Origin: Pseudomonadota bacterium
GTDB taxonomy: Bacteria; Pseudomonadota; Gammaproteobacteria; Xanthomonadales; Xanthomonadaceae
DNA length: 64,000 nucleotides
Assembly (NCBI GenBank): GCA_021821195.1
Contig: JAKACT010000004.1
Span: 186,001 to 250,000 of the forward strand
Direction: 5' to 3'
Shown here: positions 35,436 to 45,052 of the stretch, one piece after another
Position numbering within the stretch: position 1 is the first letter of the stretch
Layout: every line of letters starts with the position of its first letter
Notes under the pieces: generated by a model
What the model saw: only the letters and a program-made list of their open reading frames with translations
Told to the model about the DNA's origin: nothing
Database searches by the model: none
Translations under genes and position numbers: made by a program

Positions 35436-36691
35436 GCGCCCAGCCTCGCCAGGGCGCGATCCAGCGCGGCGTCGGCCAGCGCACGGGTGGGGCCGTCGCC
35501 GATGGCGTTGACCACCTCGCGGCAGAACGCGCCGGTCAGCAGCGCGCGCGCCTGCACCTCCGGCAATCCGCGCGAGCGCAGGTAGAACAGGGCGGTGGGG
35601 TCGAGCTGGCCGACCGTGGCGCCGTGCGCGGCCTTGACCTCGTCGGCGTGGATCACCAGCACCGGCTGGGTGTCGATCTCCGCCTCGTTGGATAGCAGCA
35701 GGTTCTTGTTGGACAGGTCGGCCTCGGTGCCATCGGCGCCGGGGTGGATGGTGATGCCGCCGTGGAAGACCGCGCGCCCGCGCTGGCCGGCCAAGCCGCG
35801 CCAGGTCAGGTTGCAGCGGCTGTCGCGGGCAAGGTGGTCGATGCCGAGGCGGGTATCCACGTGGCGGCGGCCGTCGGCCAGCAGCACGCCATCGGCCTGC
35901 AACGTGGCGCCATCGCCTTCCAGCCGTACGTTGAGTTCGTGCCGCGACAGCGCCGCGCCCAGCTCCAGCTCGGTGCGCGCATAGCCGGCATCGCGCGCCA
36001 GCACCGCGTCGGTGCGGGCGAACAGGCTGGCGCGCGCGGCGGCATCCTGCATGCGCACGTGCGACAGGCGTGCGCCATCGGCCACGTGTGCATGCAGCAG
36101 CGCATTGCCGAGGTGGGCGTGCTCGCCCGCAGCCAGTTCATGTTCCACCAGTTGCAGCGCCGCGCCTTCGCGCAGCTCGATGAAATGCCGCAGGTGCCAC
36201 GCCGCATCGCCGCCGTCCTGCGGCGCGCCGACATGGACGATGTGCAGGGGGGGGGCGACCTGCACCCCGGCGTCGACGCGGACCACCACGCCTTCGCGTG
36301 CCAGCGCGGCGTTGAGGCGGGCGAAGGGTTCGTCGATGCGCTGGTAGCGGCGTTCGAGGAAATTGACTGCGCGCGGATCATCGCCCTGCAGCAGCCGCGA
36401 CAGCGGGCCGACTTCGATGCCGACGGGCAGCGCCGACACATCGCTCAAGGCTGCATCGAAATGACCATTGACGAAGACGATGCGCGGCGCGGGAATCGCG
36501 GCCAGCAGCGCGGCATCGATGGTCACCGCCATGGCCTGCGCAAAGCTGCGGCGTTCCAGCTGGCGCAGCGAGGTGTATTTCCAGCTTTCCGCGCGCTGCG
36601 GCAGGCCGTCGCGCAGCACTTCGTCCAGCAGCGCGCGGCGGCTGGCGTCGCCCTCGAAGCCTGCGGCCAGCGAGTCGAGCAGGGCGCCCAT
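35432..36691 (-). CDS. sufD: Fe-S cluster assembly protein SufD
   Basis: A scaffold subunit of the SufBC2D complex. The 419-residue protein has the N-terminal ESWKYTSLRQLERR segment and a C-terminal right-handed beta-helix, with the conserved late histidine in KAAHGATVGQLD. The ATG overlaps the sufC stop by one base. Codons for VAPPL contain a run of nine C (nine G on the plus strand, 36,247-36,255), a site prone to slippage. Confidence 0.94.
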   Translation of the reverse strand: MGALLDSLAAGFEGDASRRALLDEVLRDGLPQRAESWKYTSLRQLERRSFAQAMAVTIDAALLAAIPAPRIVFVNGHFDAALSDVSALPVGIEVGPLSRLLQGDDPRAVNFLERRYQRIDEPFARLNAALAREGVVVRVDAGVQVAPPLHIVHVGAPQDGGDAAWHLRHFIELREGAALQLVEHELAAGEHAHLGNALLHAHVADGARLSHVRMQDAAARASLFARTDAVLARDAGYARTELELGAALSRHELNVRLEGDGATLQADGVLLADGRRHVDTRLGIDHLARDSRCNLTWRGLAGQRGRAVFHGGITIHPGADGTEADLSNKNLLLSNEAEIDTQPVLVIHADEVKAAHGATVGQLDPTALFYLRSRGLPEVQARALLTGAFCREVVNAIGDGPTRALADAALDRALARLGA

Positions 36692-37452
36692 CAGGCGGCC
36701 TCCGGCGCCAGCCGGTCCTTGATCCAGTCGTAGCCGTGCTCTTCCAGCTGCAGCGCCAACTCCGGGCCACCGCTTTCGACGATGCGGCCGTTGGCCAGCA
36801 CGTGCACCACGTCCGGCTTGATGTAGTCGAGCAGGCGCTGGTAGTGGGTGATGACGAGGAAGGCACGCTCGGGCGAGCGTTGTGCGTTGACGCCGTCGGC
36901 CACCGCCTTCAGCGCGTCGATGTCGAGGCCGGAGTCGGTTTCGTCGAGGATCGCCAGCTTCGGCTCCAGCAGGGCCAGCTGGAAGATTTCGTTGCGCTTC
37001 TTCTCGCCGCCGCTGAAGCCTTCGTTGACGCCGCGATGCAGCAGCTCGTCCTTCAGGTGCAGCACCGCGAGTTTCTCGCGCACCTTCTTGAGGAACTGCA
37101 TCGAGTCGAGTTCTTCCTGCCCGCGCGCCTTGCGCTGGGCGTTGAACGCCGCGCGCAGGAAGTAGGTGTTGTTCACGCCAGGGATTTCCACCGGGTACTG
37201 GAAGGCCAGGAACACGCCGGCGGCGGCGCGCTCCTCGGGCTCCAGCTCCAGCAGCGGCTTGCCATCGAACTCGATCGTGCCGGCGGTGACCTCGTAGCCG
37301 TCGCGGCCGGCCAGGATGTTGCCCAGCGTGGACTTGCCGGCGCCGTTCGGGCCCATGATGGCGTGCACTTCACCCGCTGCAACGGAGAGCGAGAGGCCCT
37401 TGAGGATTTCCTTGCCGGCAACGGTGGCGTGGAGGTCGGTGATCTTGAGCAT
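36691..37452 (-). CDS. sufC: Fe-S cluster assembly ATPase SufC
   Basis: The ABC-type ATPase of the SufBC2D scaffold. The 253-residue protein has Walker A GPNGAGKST (about 34-42), the Q-loop FQYPVEIPGV, the signature FSGGEKKRNE, Walker B LAILDETDSGLD and a switch histidine in VITHYQRLL. The ATG at 37452 is used; a TTG four codons earlier is less likely. It is 54 bases from sufB, where the transcript could form a small hairpin (37,480-37,500). Confidence 0.96.
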   Translation of the reverse strand: MLKITDLHATVAGKEILKGLSLSVAAGEVHAIMGPNGAGKSTLGNILAGRDGYEVTAGTIEFDGKPLLELEPEERAAAGVFLAFQYPVEIPGVNNTYFLRAAFNAQRKARGQEELDSMQFLKKVREKLAVLHLKDELLHRGVNEGFSGGEKKRNEIFQLALLEPKLAILDETDSGLDIDALKAVADGVNAQRSPERAFLVITHYQRLLDYIKPDVVHVLANGRIVESGGPELALQLEEHGYDWIKDRLAPEAA

Positions 37453-37506
37453 GTGCGTTTCCAATAGGTCCTTTCGAGTCCATCCCCTGCGGGTGGACGG
37501 AGAAAA

Positions 37507-38952
<1,446 letters not shown>

Positions 38953-38963
38953 GGGGGTGTTCC

Positions 38964-39413
38964 TCAGGCCTGCGCCAGGCGGGCGGCGATGCGCCCGCGC
39001 GCGGGGCGTTGCGGTGGTTCCAGCATCTGCGCCAGCGAGATGTTGCCCAGCGCTTCGACCACCACGTCGTTGATGCGGCGCCAATTGGCGCGTACGCCGC
39101 AGCTGTGCTCGATCCCGCACTGGCCGCTGGGTACGCTGCATTCGGTCATGCCCAGCGGGCCTTCCATCGCTTCCACGATCTCGACCAGGCTGATCGCCTC
39201 GGCCGGGCGGGCAAGCCGGTAGCCGCCATTGGCGCCGCGGAAGCCTGCCACCAGCCCGGCGGCGGCCAGCGGCTTGAGCACCTTGGCCACGGTGGGCGCT
39301 TCCAGCCCGGCGCGTTCGGCCAGATCCGGCGCGCTCAGCACCGCATCCGGCCGCGCGGCGAGCACGGTCATGACAACGGTGGCGTAATCGGTCAGCCGGG
39401 TGACGCGGAGCAT
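38964..39413 (-). CDS. Rrf2-family SUF system regulator
   Basis: A 149-residue winged-helix repressor of the IscR/SufR type. The helix-turn-helix lies around 27-55 ([21 protein letters not shown]), the wing is [10 protein letters not shown], and the cluster-binding cysteines are C92, C99 and C105. It probably binds an Fe-S cluster and represses its own operon (rrf2-sufBCDS) when clusters are abundant, as in other proteobacteria. It is the first gene of the operon, with a good promoter 36 bases upstream. Confidence 0.92.
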   Translation of the reverse strand: MLRVTRLTDYATVVMTVLAARPDAVLSAPDLAERAGLEAPTVAKVLKPLAAAGLVAGFRGANGGYRLARPAEAISLVEIVEAMEGPLGMTECSVPSGQCGIEHSCGVRANWRRINDVVVEALGNISLAQMLEPPQRPARGRIAARLAQA

Positions 39414-39448
39414 GGCGTGGCGGGGCGGGCGGGGGAATCTGGACTGAA

Positions 39449-39477
39449 ATTGTACGTTTTGGCGCCGCCGCCGCCAA
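39449..39477 (-). promoter_or_regulatory. Probable promoter of the rrf2-suf operon
   Basis: On the minus strand TTGGCG (39,477-39,472) is followed after 17 bases by TACAAT (39,454-39,449). This matches sigma-70 boxes at 4 of 6 and 5 of 6 positions and lies 35 bases upstream of the rrf2 start. No complete IscR-type palindrome could be picked out around it. Confidence 0.6.
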
Positions 39478-39480
39478 GTT

Positions 39481-40434
39481 TCAGTGCCTGACCTGCATCA
39501 AGGCGCGCTGGATCCACGCCGCGACGGCCTCGGTATAGGCCGAGGGCAGGCCCAGCTGGTCGCTGATCTCGCCATGTTGCAGTGCCTCCGGCAGCACCTG
39601 CATCGGCACCGACAGGGCGCTGGCGCGGGCGGCGAATTTGCCGGCCTCGGCGCAGGGTGAGGTAGGACGATGGCGGCTGCTGGAGCAGACCAGCAGCATC
39701 GGCAGCGCGTCGCGTGCAAGCTGCTGTTGCGGCGAGACCGAGCGCCAGTAAGCCGGATCGCTGCCGAACGCATCGCGATAGAGCTGCGGCAGCCGCGGTT
39801 GGTCCATCAGCGCGGGGACATCCAGCGCGCCGCTGTCCAGCGACACCACGCCCAGCGGGCGCTGCGCGCCGGCTTGCCGCAGCAGGCCTTCGGGATTGCT
39901 GCCCAGCAGGGCCACCAGATGCGCGCCGGCGGAATGGCCCATCAGGAGGGCCTTCGCCGGATCGGCATGCCACTGGCGGGCGCGCCGCTGCACCGAGGCC
40001 AGCGCGGCGGCCACGTCACCGGCCTGCACGAGCGGATCGGCATCGGGTTCCATCCGGTAATTGGCGGACACGAACACGAAGCCGCGCTGCAGCCAGTACG
40101 CCGCCTTGTTGCCGACGACGTTGGGCATGCGTTTGTCGCCACGGCGCCAGCCGCCGCCGTGGACCATGAACAGGATCGGCGCGTCCGGCCGCGCGTGGGC
40201 CGGCAGGTAGACGTCGTAGCGCTGCCTCGGATCCGGACCGTAGGCGATGTCGCGTTCCACGCGCACGCCCGGTGGCAGCGGCGTGCGTTCGCCACGCCCG
40301 GCGTCTTCGGTTTGCGGCTGCATCCGCTGCAGGATGCGTTCGCGCAGGCGCTGCTGTGCCGGCACCGGGGCGCTGGCGGTGGCGACCAGGCAAAGTGCAA
40401 GCAGGCCGATGTGGATCGGGAAGCGCTGGGCCAT
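39481..40434 (-). CDS. Secreted alpha/beta hydrolase (esterase, HGGG type)
   Basis: A 317-residue exported hydrolase (signal peptide about 1-26, VPA-QQ). It has the oxyanion-hole motif MVHGGGWRRGDK, the nucleophile elbow GHSAGAH, an acid residue downstream of the elbow, and a late HGEISDQLG segment containing the likely catalytic histidine. This pattern fits the BD-FAE/carboxylesterase-like hydrolases. The substrate is unknown. The ATG at 40432-40434 gives a proper signal peptide. It ends just before the suf promoter. Confidence 0.85.
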   Translation of the reverse strand: MAQRFPIHIGLLALCLVATASAPVPAQQRLRERILQRMQPQTEDAGRGERTPLPPGVRVERDIAYGPDPRQRYDVYLPAHARPDAPILFMVHGGGWRRGDKRMPNVVGNKAAYWLQRGFVFVSANYRMEPDADPLVQAGDVAAALASVQRRARQWHADPAKALLMGHSAGAHLVALLGSNPEGLLRQAGAQRPLGVVSLDSGALDVPALMDQPRLPQLYRDAFGSDPAYWRSVSPQQQLARDALPMLLVCSSSRHRPTSPCAEAGKFAARASALSVPMQVLPEALQHGEISDQLGLPSAYTEAVAAWIQRALMQVRH

Positions 40435-40518
40435 GGCGGGCGTTCCTGCGTTGGGGACATAGCGGCAACGCATCGACGCCACCGGCGGTTGACGCGGGTG
40501 GCACGCAGCTTCCTCGGG

Positions 40519-40530
40519 TGACAGCTGTCA
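40519..40530. promoter_or_regulatory. Perfect 12-bp palindrome, candidate operator
   Basis: TGACAGCTGTCA is a perfect palindrome near the middle of the 181-base gap between the divergent esterase and small membrane protein genes. CAGCC and GGCTG next to it form a second short inverted repeat. The cognate regulator is unknown, and it could be a chance occurrence. Confidence 0.3.
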
Positions 40531-40615
40531 GCCGCGATGGCTGACGACGTTCCCTGCCGTCGACAACACCGCTGCGGAAAATGGGCCATGTCCAATCCGG
40601 ACGCAGGAGAGCCCC

Positions 40616-40867
40616 ATGCCGACCCAGACCCGATCCCGCACGGCATTCGCCGACCAGCTGCAGGCCAGCGTGGGAGAACTGGTGGAGCGCGCGGCCCGCG
40701 CCGCCCCCGGTCCGAAGCGGTCGCGGCTGTTGCGCTGGCTGCTGGTGGGCGGGGCCCTGTTCTTGCTCTGGCGGGTGGGGCGCAGCGCCAAGAAGCTGTT
40801 TTGGACGCTGTTCGGCATCGGCATGGCGCTGTACTGGAGCGGCGCCGCCAGCTGGCTGCTGCGCTGA
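40616..40867 (+). CDS. Small membrane protein of unknown function
   Basis: An 83-residue protein that I do not recognise. The first about 38 residues are polar and Arg-rich, followed by a hydrophobic stretch (about 41-54), a basic turn (RVGRSAKK) and a second hydrophobic stretch (about 61-81). This suggests a two-helix hairpin in the inner membrane with the N terminus in the cytosol. GGAGAG lies just before the ATG. Codon use is like the neighbours. It converges closely (7 bases) with the cytochrome gene. Confidence 0.65.
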   Translation: MPTQTRSRTAFADQLQASVGELVERAARAAPGPKRSRLLRWLLVGGALFLLWRVGRSAKKLFWTLFGIGMALYWSGAASWLLR

Positions 40868-40874
40868 GCGGGGC

Positions 40875-41408
40875 TCAGCCGGCGGGCGGCGGCAGGACCA
40901 GCTGCAGGTAGGGCGGTGCCGGCGTCTGCCCCGGCGGGAGGAACTCCGGCGCCTTGGTCCCGGCCGGGCCCAGCGCGCGCAGGAAGCGGTACAGGGCGAG
41001 GCGGTCTTCCGCGGTCATGTCGCGCACGCTGTAGTCCGGCATCAGCGGGCGGGTATGCAGGTTGGCGGTGTATTCCATCCACCCCGCCTCGTCGATGTCC
41101 GCGGCCTTCAGGCGCAGGTTGGCGGCATAGGTGGTGCCCCAGGGGCCGTGGAATCCCACCGGCGAGCCGGTCAGCCACTCCTCCTTGGGCACGTTGCCGC
41201 CGCGTTCGCCGTAGGCGGGCGTGTGGCAGTCGTTGCAGCCGGCGATGCGGACCAGGTATTCGCCGCGCGCGCTGAGGGCCGCCCCCTGGTTGTCGACCGG
41301 CGGCGGAATGGGGGAGGCGAGCGAGGTTTCCTGCGCCGGAACGGTGCAGGCGGCAAGTGCGAACACGGCAGGCAGGACAAGGGCGGAGCGGAGCAGGGGC
41401 TGGAACAT
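40875..41408 (-). CDS. Lipoprotein c-type cytochrome
   Basis: A 177-residue lipoprotein (lipobox LAAC, C21) with one covalent haem site, C58-N-D-C61-H62. A likely distal methionine is in TRPLMPDYSVRDM. The sequence GEYLVRIAGCNDCHTP and the end EDRLALYRFLRALGPAG resemble cytochromes of the alcohol or aldehyde dehydrogenase subunit class, but no dehydrogenase is adjacent. It is probably a periplasmic electron carrier anchored by lipid. Confidence 0.88.
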   Translation of the reverse strand: MFQPLLRSALVLPAVFALAACTVPAQETSLASPIPPPVDNQGAALSARGEYLVRIAGCNDCHTPAYGERGGNVPKEEWLTGSPVGFHGPWGTTYAANLRLKAADIDEAGWMEYTANLHTRPLMPDYSVRDMTAEDRLALYRFLRALGPAGTKAPEFLPPGQTPAPPYLQLVLPPPAG

Positions 41409-41525
41409 GGCGGTTCGGTATCGGGAGGTAGCCGGAAAGACGCAGCTTTTGCGGATGGCCGGCCACGCGGTGACGGGAATCGTTCAGCTGGGCACAATGG
41501 CCCCTCCCCAAGCCGCGCCGCACCG

Positions 41526-41990
41526 ATGCCGAAGAAGATCGCCACCCGCAAGTCCGCCATCCACGGCAACGGCGTGTTCGCCGCGCTGCCGATCGACAAG
41601 GGCGAGCGCCTGATCGAATACAAGGGCCGCCGCCGCACCCACGACGAGGTGGACGCGGGCGACAGCGGCGATATCGAAAGCGGCCACACCTTCCTGTTCA
41701 CCCTCAACGAGGACTGGGTGATCGATGCCAACTTCGACGGCAACGACGCGCGCTGGATCAACCACAGCTGCGCGCCGAACTGCGAGGCGGTGATGGTCGA
41801 GGACGAGGCCGATCCGAAGAAGTCGCGCGTGTTCATCGAGGCGATCCGCGCCATCAAGCCGGGCGAGGAACTGACCTACGACTACGGCATCACCCTGGCC
41901 GAGCGCCACACGCCGCGGTTGAAGAAGATCTGGGCCTGCCGCTGCGGCTCGAAGGACTGCACCGGCACGATGCTCAAGCCCAAGCGCTGA
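41526..41990 (+). CDS. SET domain protein-lysine methyltransferase
   Basis: A 154-residue protein that is almost all SET domain. It starts KSAIHGNGVFA (SAM-binding N-SET), has NHSCAPNCE at 79-87, ELTYDYG at 115-121 and a post-SET zinc-like cysteine set CRCGSKDCTG (C138, C140, C145). These are the complete catalytic motifs of eukaryotic-type SET enzymes. Bacterial members exist in Xanthomonas, Bordetella and chlamydiae, where some modify histone-like proteins. There is no signal peptide. Target unknown. The ATG at 41526 is clear. Confidence 0.93.
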   Translation: MPKKIATRKSAIHGNGVFAALPIDKGERLIEYKGRRRTHDEVDAGDSGDIESGHTFLFTLNEDWVIDANFDGNDARWINHSCAPNCEAVMVEDEADPKKSRVFIEAIRAIKPGEELTYDYGITLAERHTPRLKKIWACRCGSKDCTGTMLKPKR

Positions 41991-42051
41991 GCGCCGGTGC
42001 GTTGCACGCTTGCGATGCGCAGGCGTTAGTTTGCGCCGCGAGGCGGTCGCC

Positions 42052-42663
42052 CTACTGCTTCGCCAGCGTCGCCCGCTCGATCCGCCAGTCGGGGTTGCCG
42101 CCTTCGATCACGCTGCGATGCAGGACGTAGCGGCCGGCGTAGCGATCGATGCGGCCGTCCTGCTGGGTGGCGTCCAGCTTCACCGGGATTTCGATGAAGC
42201 GCTGGCCGGCGCCCGCGTCGACGGGCCCCGGCGCGCCGATCTCGACGCTGACGCCGGCGGTGCCGGCGAAGCCGTCTGCGAACTGCGCCACCGTCTGCGG
42301 GTTCTGCCGCCACAGCGCATGCGCGCGTGCGAAGTCGCGGGCATTGATGGCGGCGTAGTAATCGCGCAACACCGCCACCGCGGCTTCGGCCCCGGGCTCG
42401 TCCTGCGCGATGGACCCGTCGCCGGCCGGTTGTGCCATGCCGTCGTTCAACGTCGCCGGTGCGGGCGCGGGATCTTCGACGCGGCCGGGGTCGGGCGTCG
42501 ATGCGCCGGGCGCGGGCATGCCGGTTGCCGAGCCGCCCGTCGCCTCTGGCTTGGGTAGGCTCGCGTCGGCGGCGGTGGCGTCGTCGCCGACCGGTTCGTG
42601 GTCGCCGCAGGCGACCAGCAGCGCGACCAGCAGCACGGTGGAGGGGAAGCGGAAACGGTGCAT
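42052..42663 (-). CDS. Putative lipoprotein with a C-terminal SnoaL/NTF2-like region
   Basis: A 203-residue lipoprotein (lipobox LVAC) with a long low-complexity linker rich in A, P, D and G (about 25-95). A compact C-terminal domain follows (about 100-203): AVLRDYYAAINARDFARAHALW, then strands ending DWRIERATLAKQ. That helix-plus-strand pattern resembles NTF2-like or DUF4440-like domains, but I cannot assign a family. No function can be given. The ATG at 42661-42663 is used. Confidence 0.78.
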   Translation of the reverse strand: MHRFRFPSTVLLVALLVACGDHEPVGDDATAADASLPKPEATGGSATGMPAPGASTPDPGRVEDPAPAPATLNDGMAQPAGDGSIAQDEPGAEAAVAVLRDYYAAINARDFARAHALWRQNPQTVAQFADGFAGTAGVSVEIGAPGPVDAGAGQRFIEIPVKLDATQQDGRIDRYAGRYVLHRSVIEGGNPDWRIERATLAKQ

Positions 42664-42730
42664 GGCGTGGCTCGGGGAACGGATGCGCACACGATAGCGC
42701 GCATCCGTGGACCCAGCCGGGACGGACCGC

Positions 42731-44779
42731 TCAATCCTCGTCGTGGCGCGGTTTGTACGCCTCCGCCAGCTTCTTCTGCACCTGCGCGGGCACCGCTTCG
42801 TAGTGGCTGAAATCCAGCGCGTAGCGGCCGCGCCCGGCGGTGGCGGACTTCAGCTCCGCGGCATAGCCCTCCAGTTCCGACAGCGGCACCTGTGCGCGGA
42901 TCAGGATGTCGCCGCCGCGCAGGGTGTCGGTGCCACTGATGCGGGCGCGCTTGGAGGCCAGCCCGCCGCTGACGTCGCCCATGTGCTGCTCGGGCGCGCT
43001 GACTTCGAGTTCGACGATCGGCTCCAGCACCTGCGGCTGCGCCTTGCCGATGGCATCGAGGAAGGCGCGCTTGCCGGCGGCGATGAAGGCGACTTCCTTG
43101 CTGTCCACCGGGTGGTGCTTGCCGTCATAGACCACCACCCGCACGTCCTGGATGGGAAAGCCGGCCACCGCGCCGCCAGCCAGCACCTGGCGCACGCCTT
43201 TTTCCACCGCCGGCAGGAACTGCCCGGGGATGGTGCCGCCCTTCACCTCGTCCACGAACTCGAAACCGCCGCCGCGCGGCAGCGGCTCGATGCGCAGGAA
43301 CACCTCGCCGAACTGGCCGGCGCCGCCGGTCTGCTTCTTGTGCCGGTGGTGGCCCTCGGCCCTGCCGCCGATGGTTTCGCGGTAGGCGATGCGCGGCGGA
43401 TGGGTGTTGACCTCCACCCCATGCTTGTCCTTCAGCCGGCGCAGCATGATCCGCAGGTGCAGGTCGGACAGGCCGCGGATCACCGTTTCGTTGGTCTCTT
43501 CGTTGTGCTCGACCGCGAACGCCGGATCCTCTTCGGCCAGCTTGTGCAGCGCGGTCGCCAGCTTCTGTTCCTGGCCCTTGCTGGCCGGCTCCACCGCCAG
43601 CCCGAACATCGGCTTCGGGAACGCCATCGGCGCCAGGTGGATGTGGTCCTCGTCGTGCGAATCGTGCAGCACCGCATCGAAATGCAGTTCATCGATCTTC
43701 GCCACCGCCGCGATGTCGCCGGGGATGGCCTGGTTGATCTCGATATGGTCCTTGCCCCGCAGCCGGAACAGGTGCGCGACCTTGAAGGGCTTGCGGCCGT
43801 CGTCGACGAACAGCTGCATGTCCTTGCGCACGGTGCCCTGGTAGACGCGGAAGATGCCCAGCTTGCCGACGAACGGATCGTTGACGATCTTGAACACGTC
43901 GGCGATGACGTGCGCGTCCGGGTCGGGGCGCGCCTCCACCGGTCGCGCGTCGTTGCCATGGCCCTTCACGAACGGCGGCGGGTTGGCTTCGCCGGGATGC
44001 GGGAACAGGGTCTCGGCGATGTCCAGCAATTCCGGCACGCCCACGCCAGTGCGCGCGGAGACGAAGCAGACTGGCACCAAGTGGCCTTCGCGCAGGCACT
44101 GTTCGAATGCGTCGTGCAACTCCGCGCCGGACAGGCCACCCTCGCCGACGTCGAGGTAATGGTCCATCACCGTTTCGTTGATCTCCACGACTTGGTCGAT
44201 GATCTTCTGGTGCCAGTCCGCCACCGGGCCCAGGTCGCTGTCGCCCTGCTGGTTGCGGAAGCAGTCGACCACCCGCGTGCCGTCGGCGGCCGGCAGGTCC
44301 AGCGGCAGCAGCTCGGGGCCGAATTCCACCCGCAGCATGTCCACGAGCGCAGCCAGGTCGTGGCCGGCGTGGTCGATCTTGTTGACCACGATGGCGCGGC
44401 ACAGCCCCCGCTGTTTCGCGTATTCCATCATCCGGCGGGTGCCGTGGCCGATGCCGGTGTCGGCATCGACCACGATCGCCACGGTTTCCGCCGCCGCCAG
44501 CGCGCCCAGCGCGGGGCCGCGGAAATCGGGGTAGCCAGGGGTGTCGAGCAGGTTCAGGTGCAGGCCGCCGCGGTCCACGCTGGCGATGCCGGCATCGATG
44601 GAATGGCCGCGCTCGCGTTCCAGCGGATCGAAGTCGGACACGGTATTGCCGCGTTCCACCGTGCCTGCCGCCTGGAGTGCGCCACCGGCATGCAGCAGGG
44701 CTTCGAACAGGGTGGTTTTGCCGGCGCCGGGGTGGCCCGCCAAGGCCACGTTGCGGATTTGTTGGGTCGAATAAGACAT
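42731..44779 (-). CDS. Elongation factor G-like GTPase (FusA2 type)
   Basis: A 682-residue translational GTPase related to EF-G. G1 is GHPGAGKT (15-22), G3 is DTPGYPD where EF-G has DTPGHVD, and G4 is NKID. Domains II to V follow, with THPPRIAYRETI in domain IV. The switch I region is shorter and differs from true EF-G, as in the EF-G2/FusA2 class, whose role is uncertain and which often lacks translocation activity. The ATG at 44777-44779 is chosen because the upstream extension is low-quality sequence. It stands alone. Confidence 0.9.
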   Translation of the reverse strand: MSYSTQQIRNVALAGHPGAGKTTLFEALLHAGGALQAAGTVERGNTVSDFDPLERERGHSIDAGIASVDRGGLHLNLLDTPGYPDFRGPALGALAAAETVAIVVDADTGIGHGTRRMMEYAKQRGLCRAIVVNKIDHAGHDLAALVDMLRVEFGPELLPLDLPAADGTRVVDCFRNQQGDSDLGPVADWHQKIIDQVVEINETVMDHYLDVGEGGLSGAELHDAFEQCLREGHLVPVCFVSARTGVGVPELLDIAETLFPHPGEANPPPFVKGHGNDARPVEARPDPDAHVIADVFKIVNDPFVGKLGIFRVYQGTVRKDMQLFVDDGRKPFKVAHLFRLRGKDHIEINQAIPGDIAAVAKIDELHFDAVLHDSHDEDHIHLAPMAFPKPMFGLAVEPASKGQEQKLATALHKLAEEDPAFAVEHNEETNETVIRGLSDLHLRIMLRRLKDKHGVEVNTHPPRIAYRETIGGRAEGHHRHKKQTGGAGQFGEVFLRIEPLPRGGGFEFVDEVKGGTIPGQFLPAVEKGVRQVLAGGAVAGFPIQDVRVVVYDGKHHPVDSKEVAFIAAGKRAFLDAIGKAQPQVLEPIVELEVSAPEQHMGDVSGGLASKRARISGTDTLRGGDILIRAQVPLSELEGYAAELKSATAGRGRYALDFSHYEAVPAQVQKKLAEAYKPRHDED

Positions 44780-45052
44780 GAGCCCGTTCCTCCTTCGCAT
44801 GCGAATGGACGTGGCGTCATGGCTGTCCGCGTTTCGCGCCAGAGCGTTGGGCGCTCGGCGGGCGGTCATGGCGGGCATTTACCTTAGCGCAGCCGTGGCG
44901 GTTGTCCTCTTGCGCTGCAGCATCGGGCGGATGGCTGTCGCGCCGTTAAACGCATTCGCCCGAGCCTGCCCGATTCAGCTTCGCGTCAAGCATGTCTACG
45001 CAATGTGCAAACCGCGCCGGCCCTTTCCCTTTCCCGGCGACCGGAACCTGCC

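Noticed and set aside
37480-37500. Small hairpin between sufB and sufC as a terminator.
   Set aside because: The stem has a bulge and no T run, and the genes belong to one operon. At most it is an mRNA processing or stability element.
44780-45052. A short open frame between the EF-G-like gene and the glycine-zipper gene.
   Set aside because: It overlaps the likely promoters of both divergent genes, has no recognised pattern and has poor codon use.
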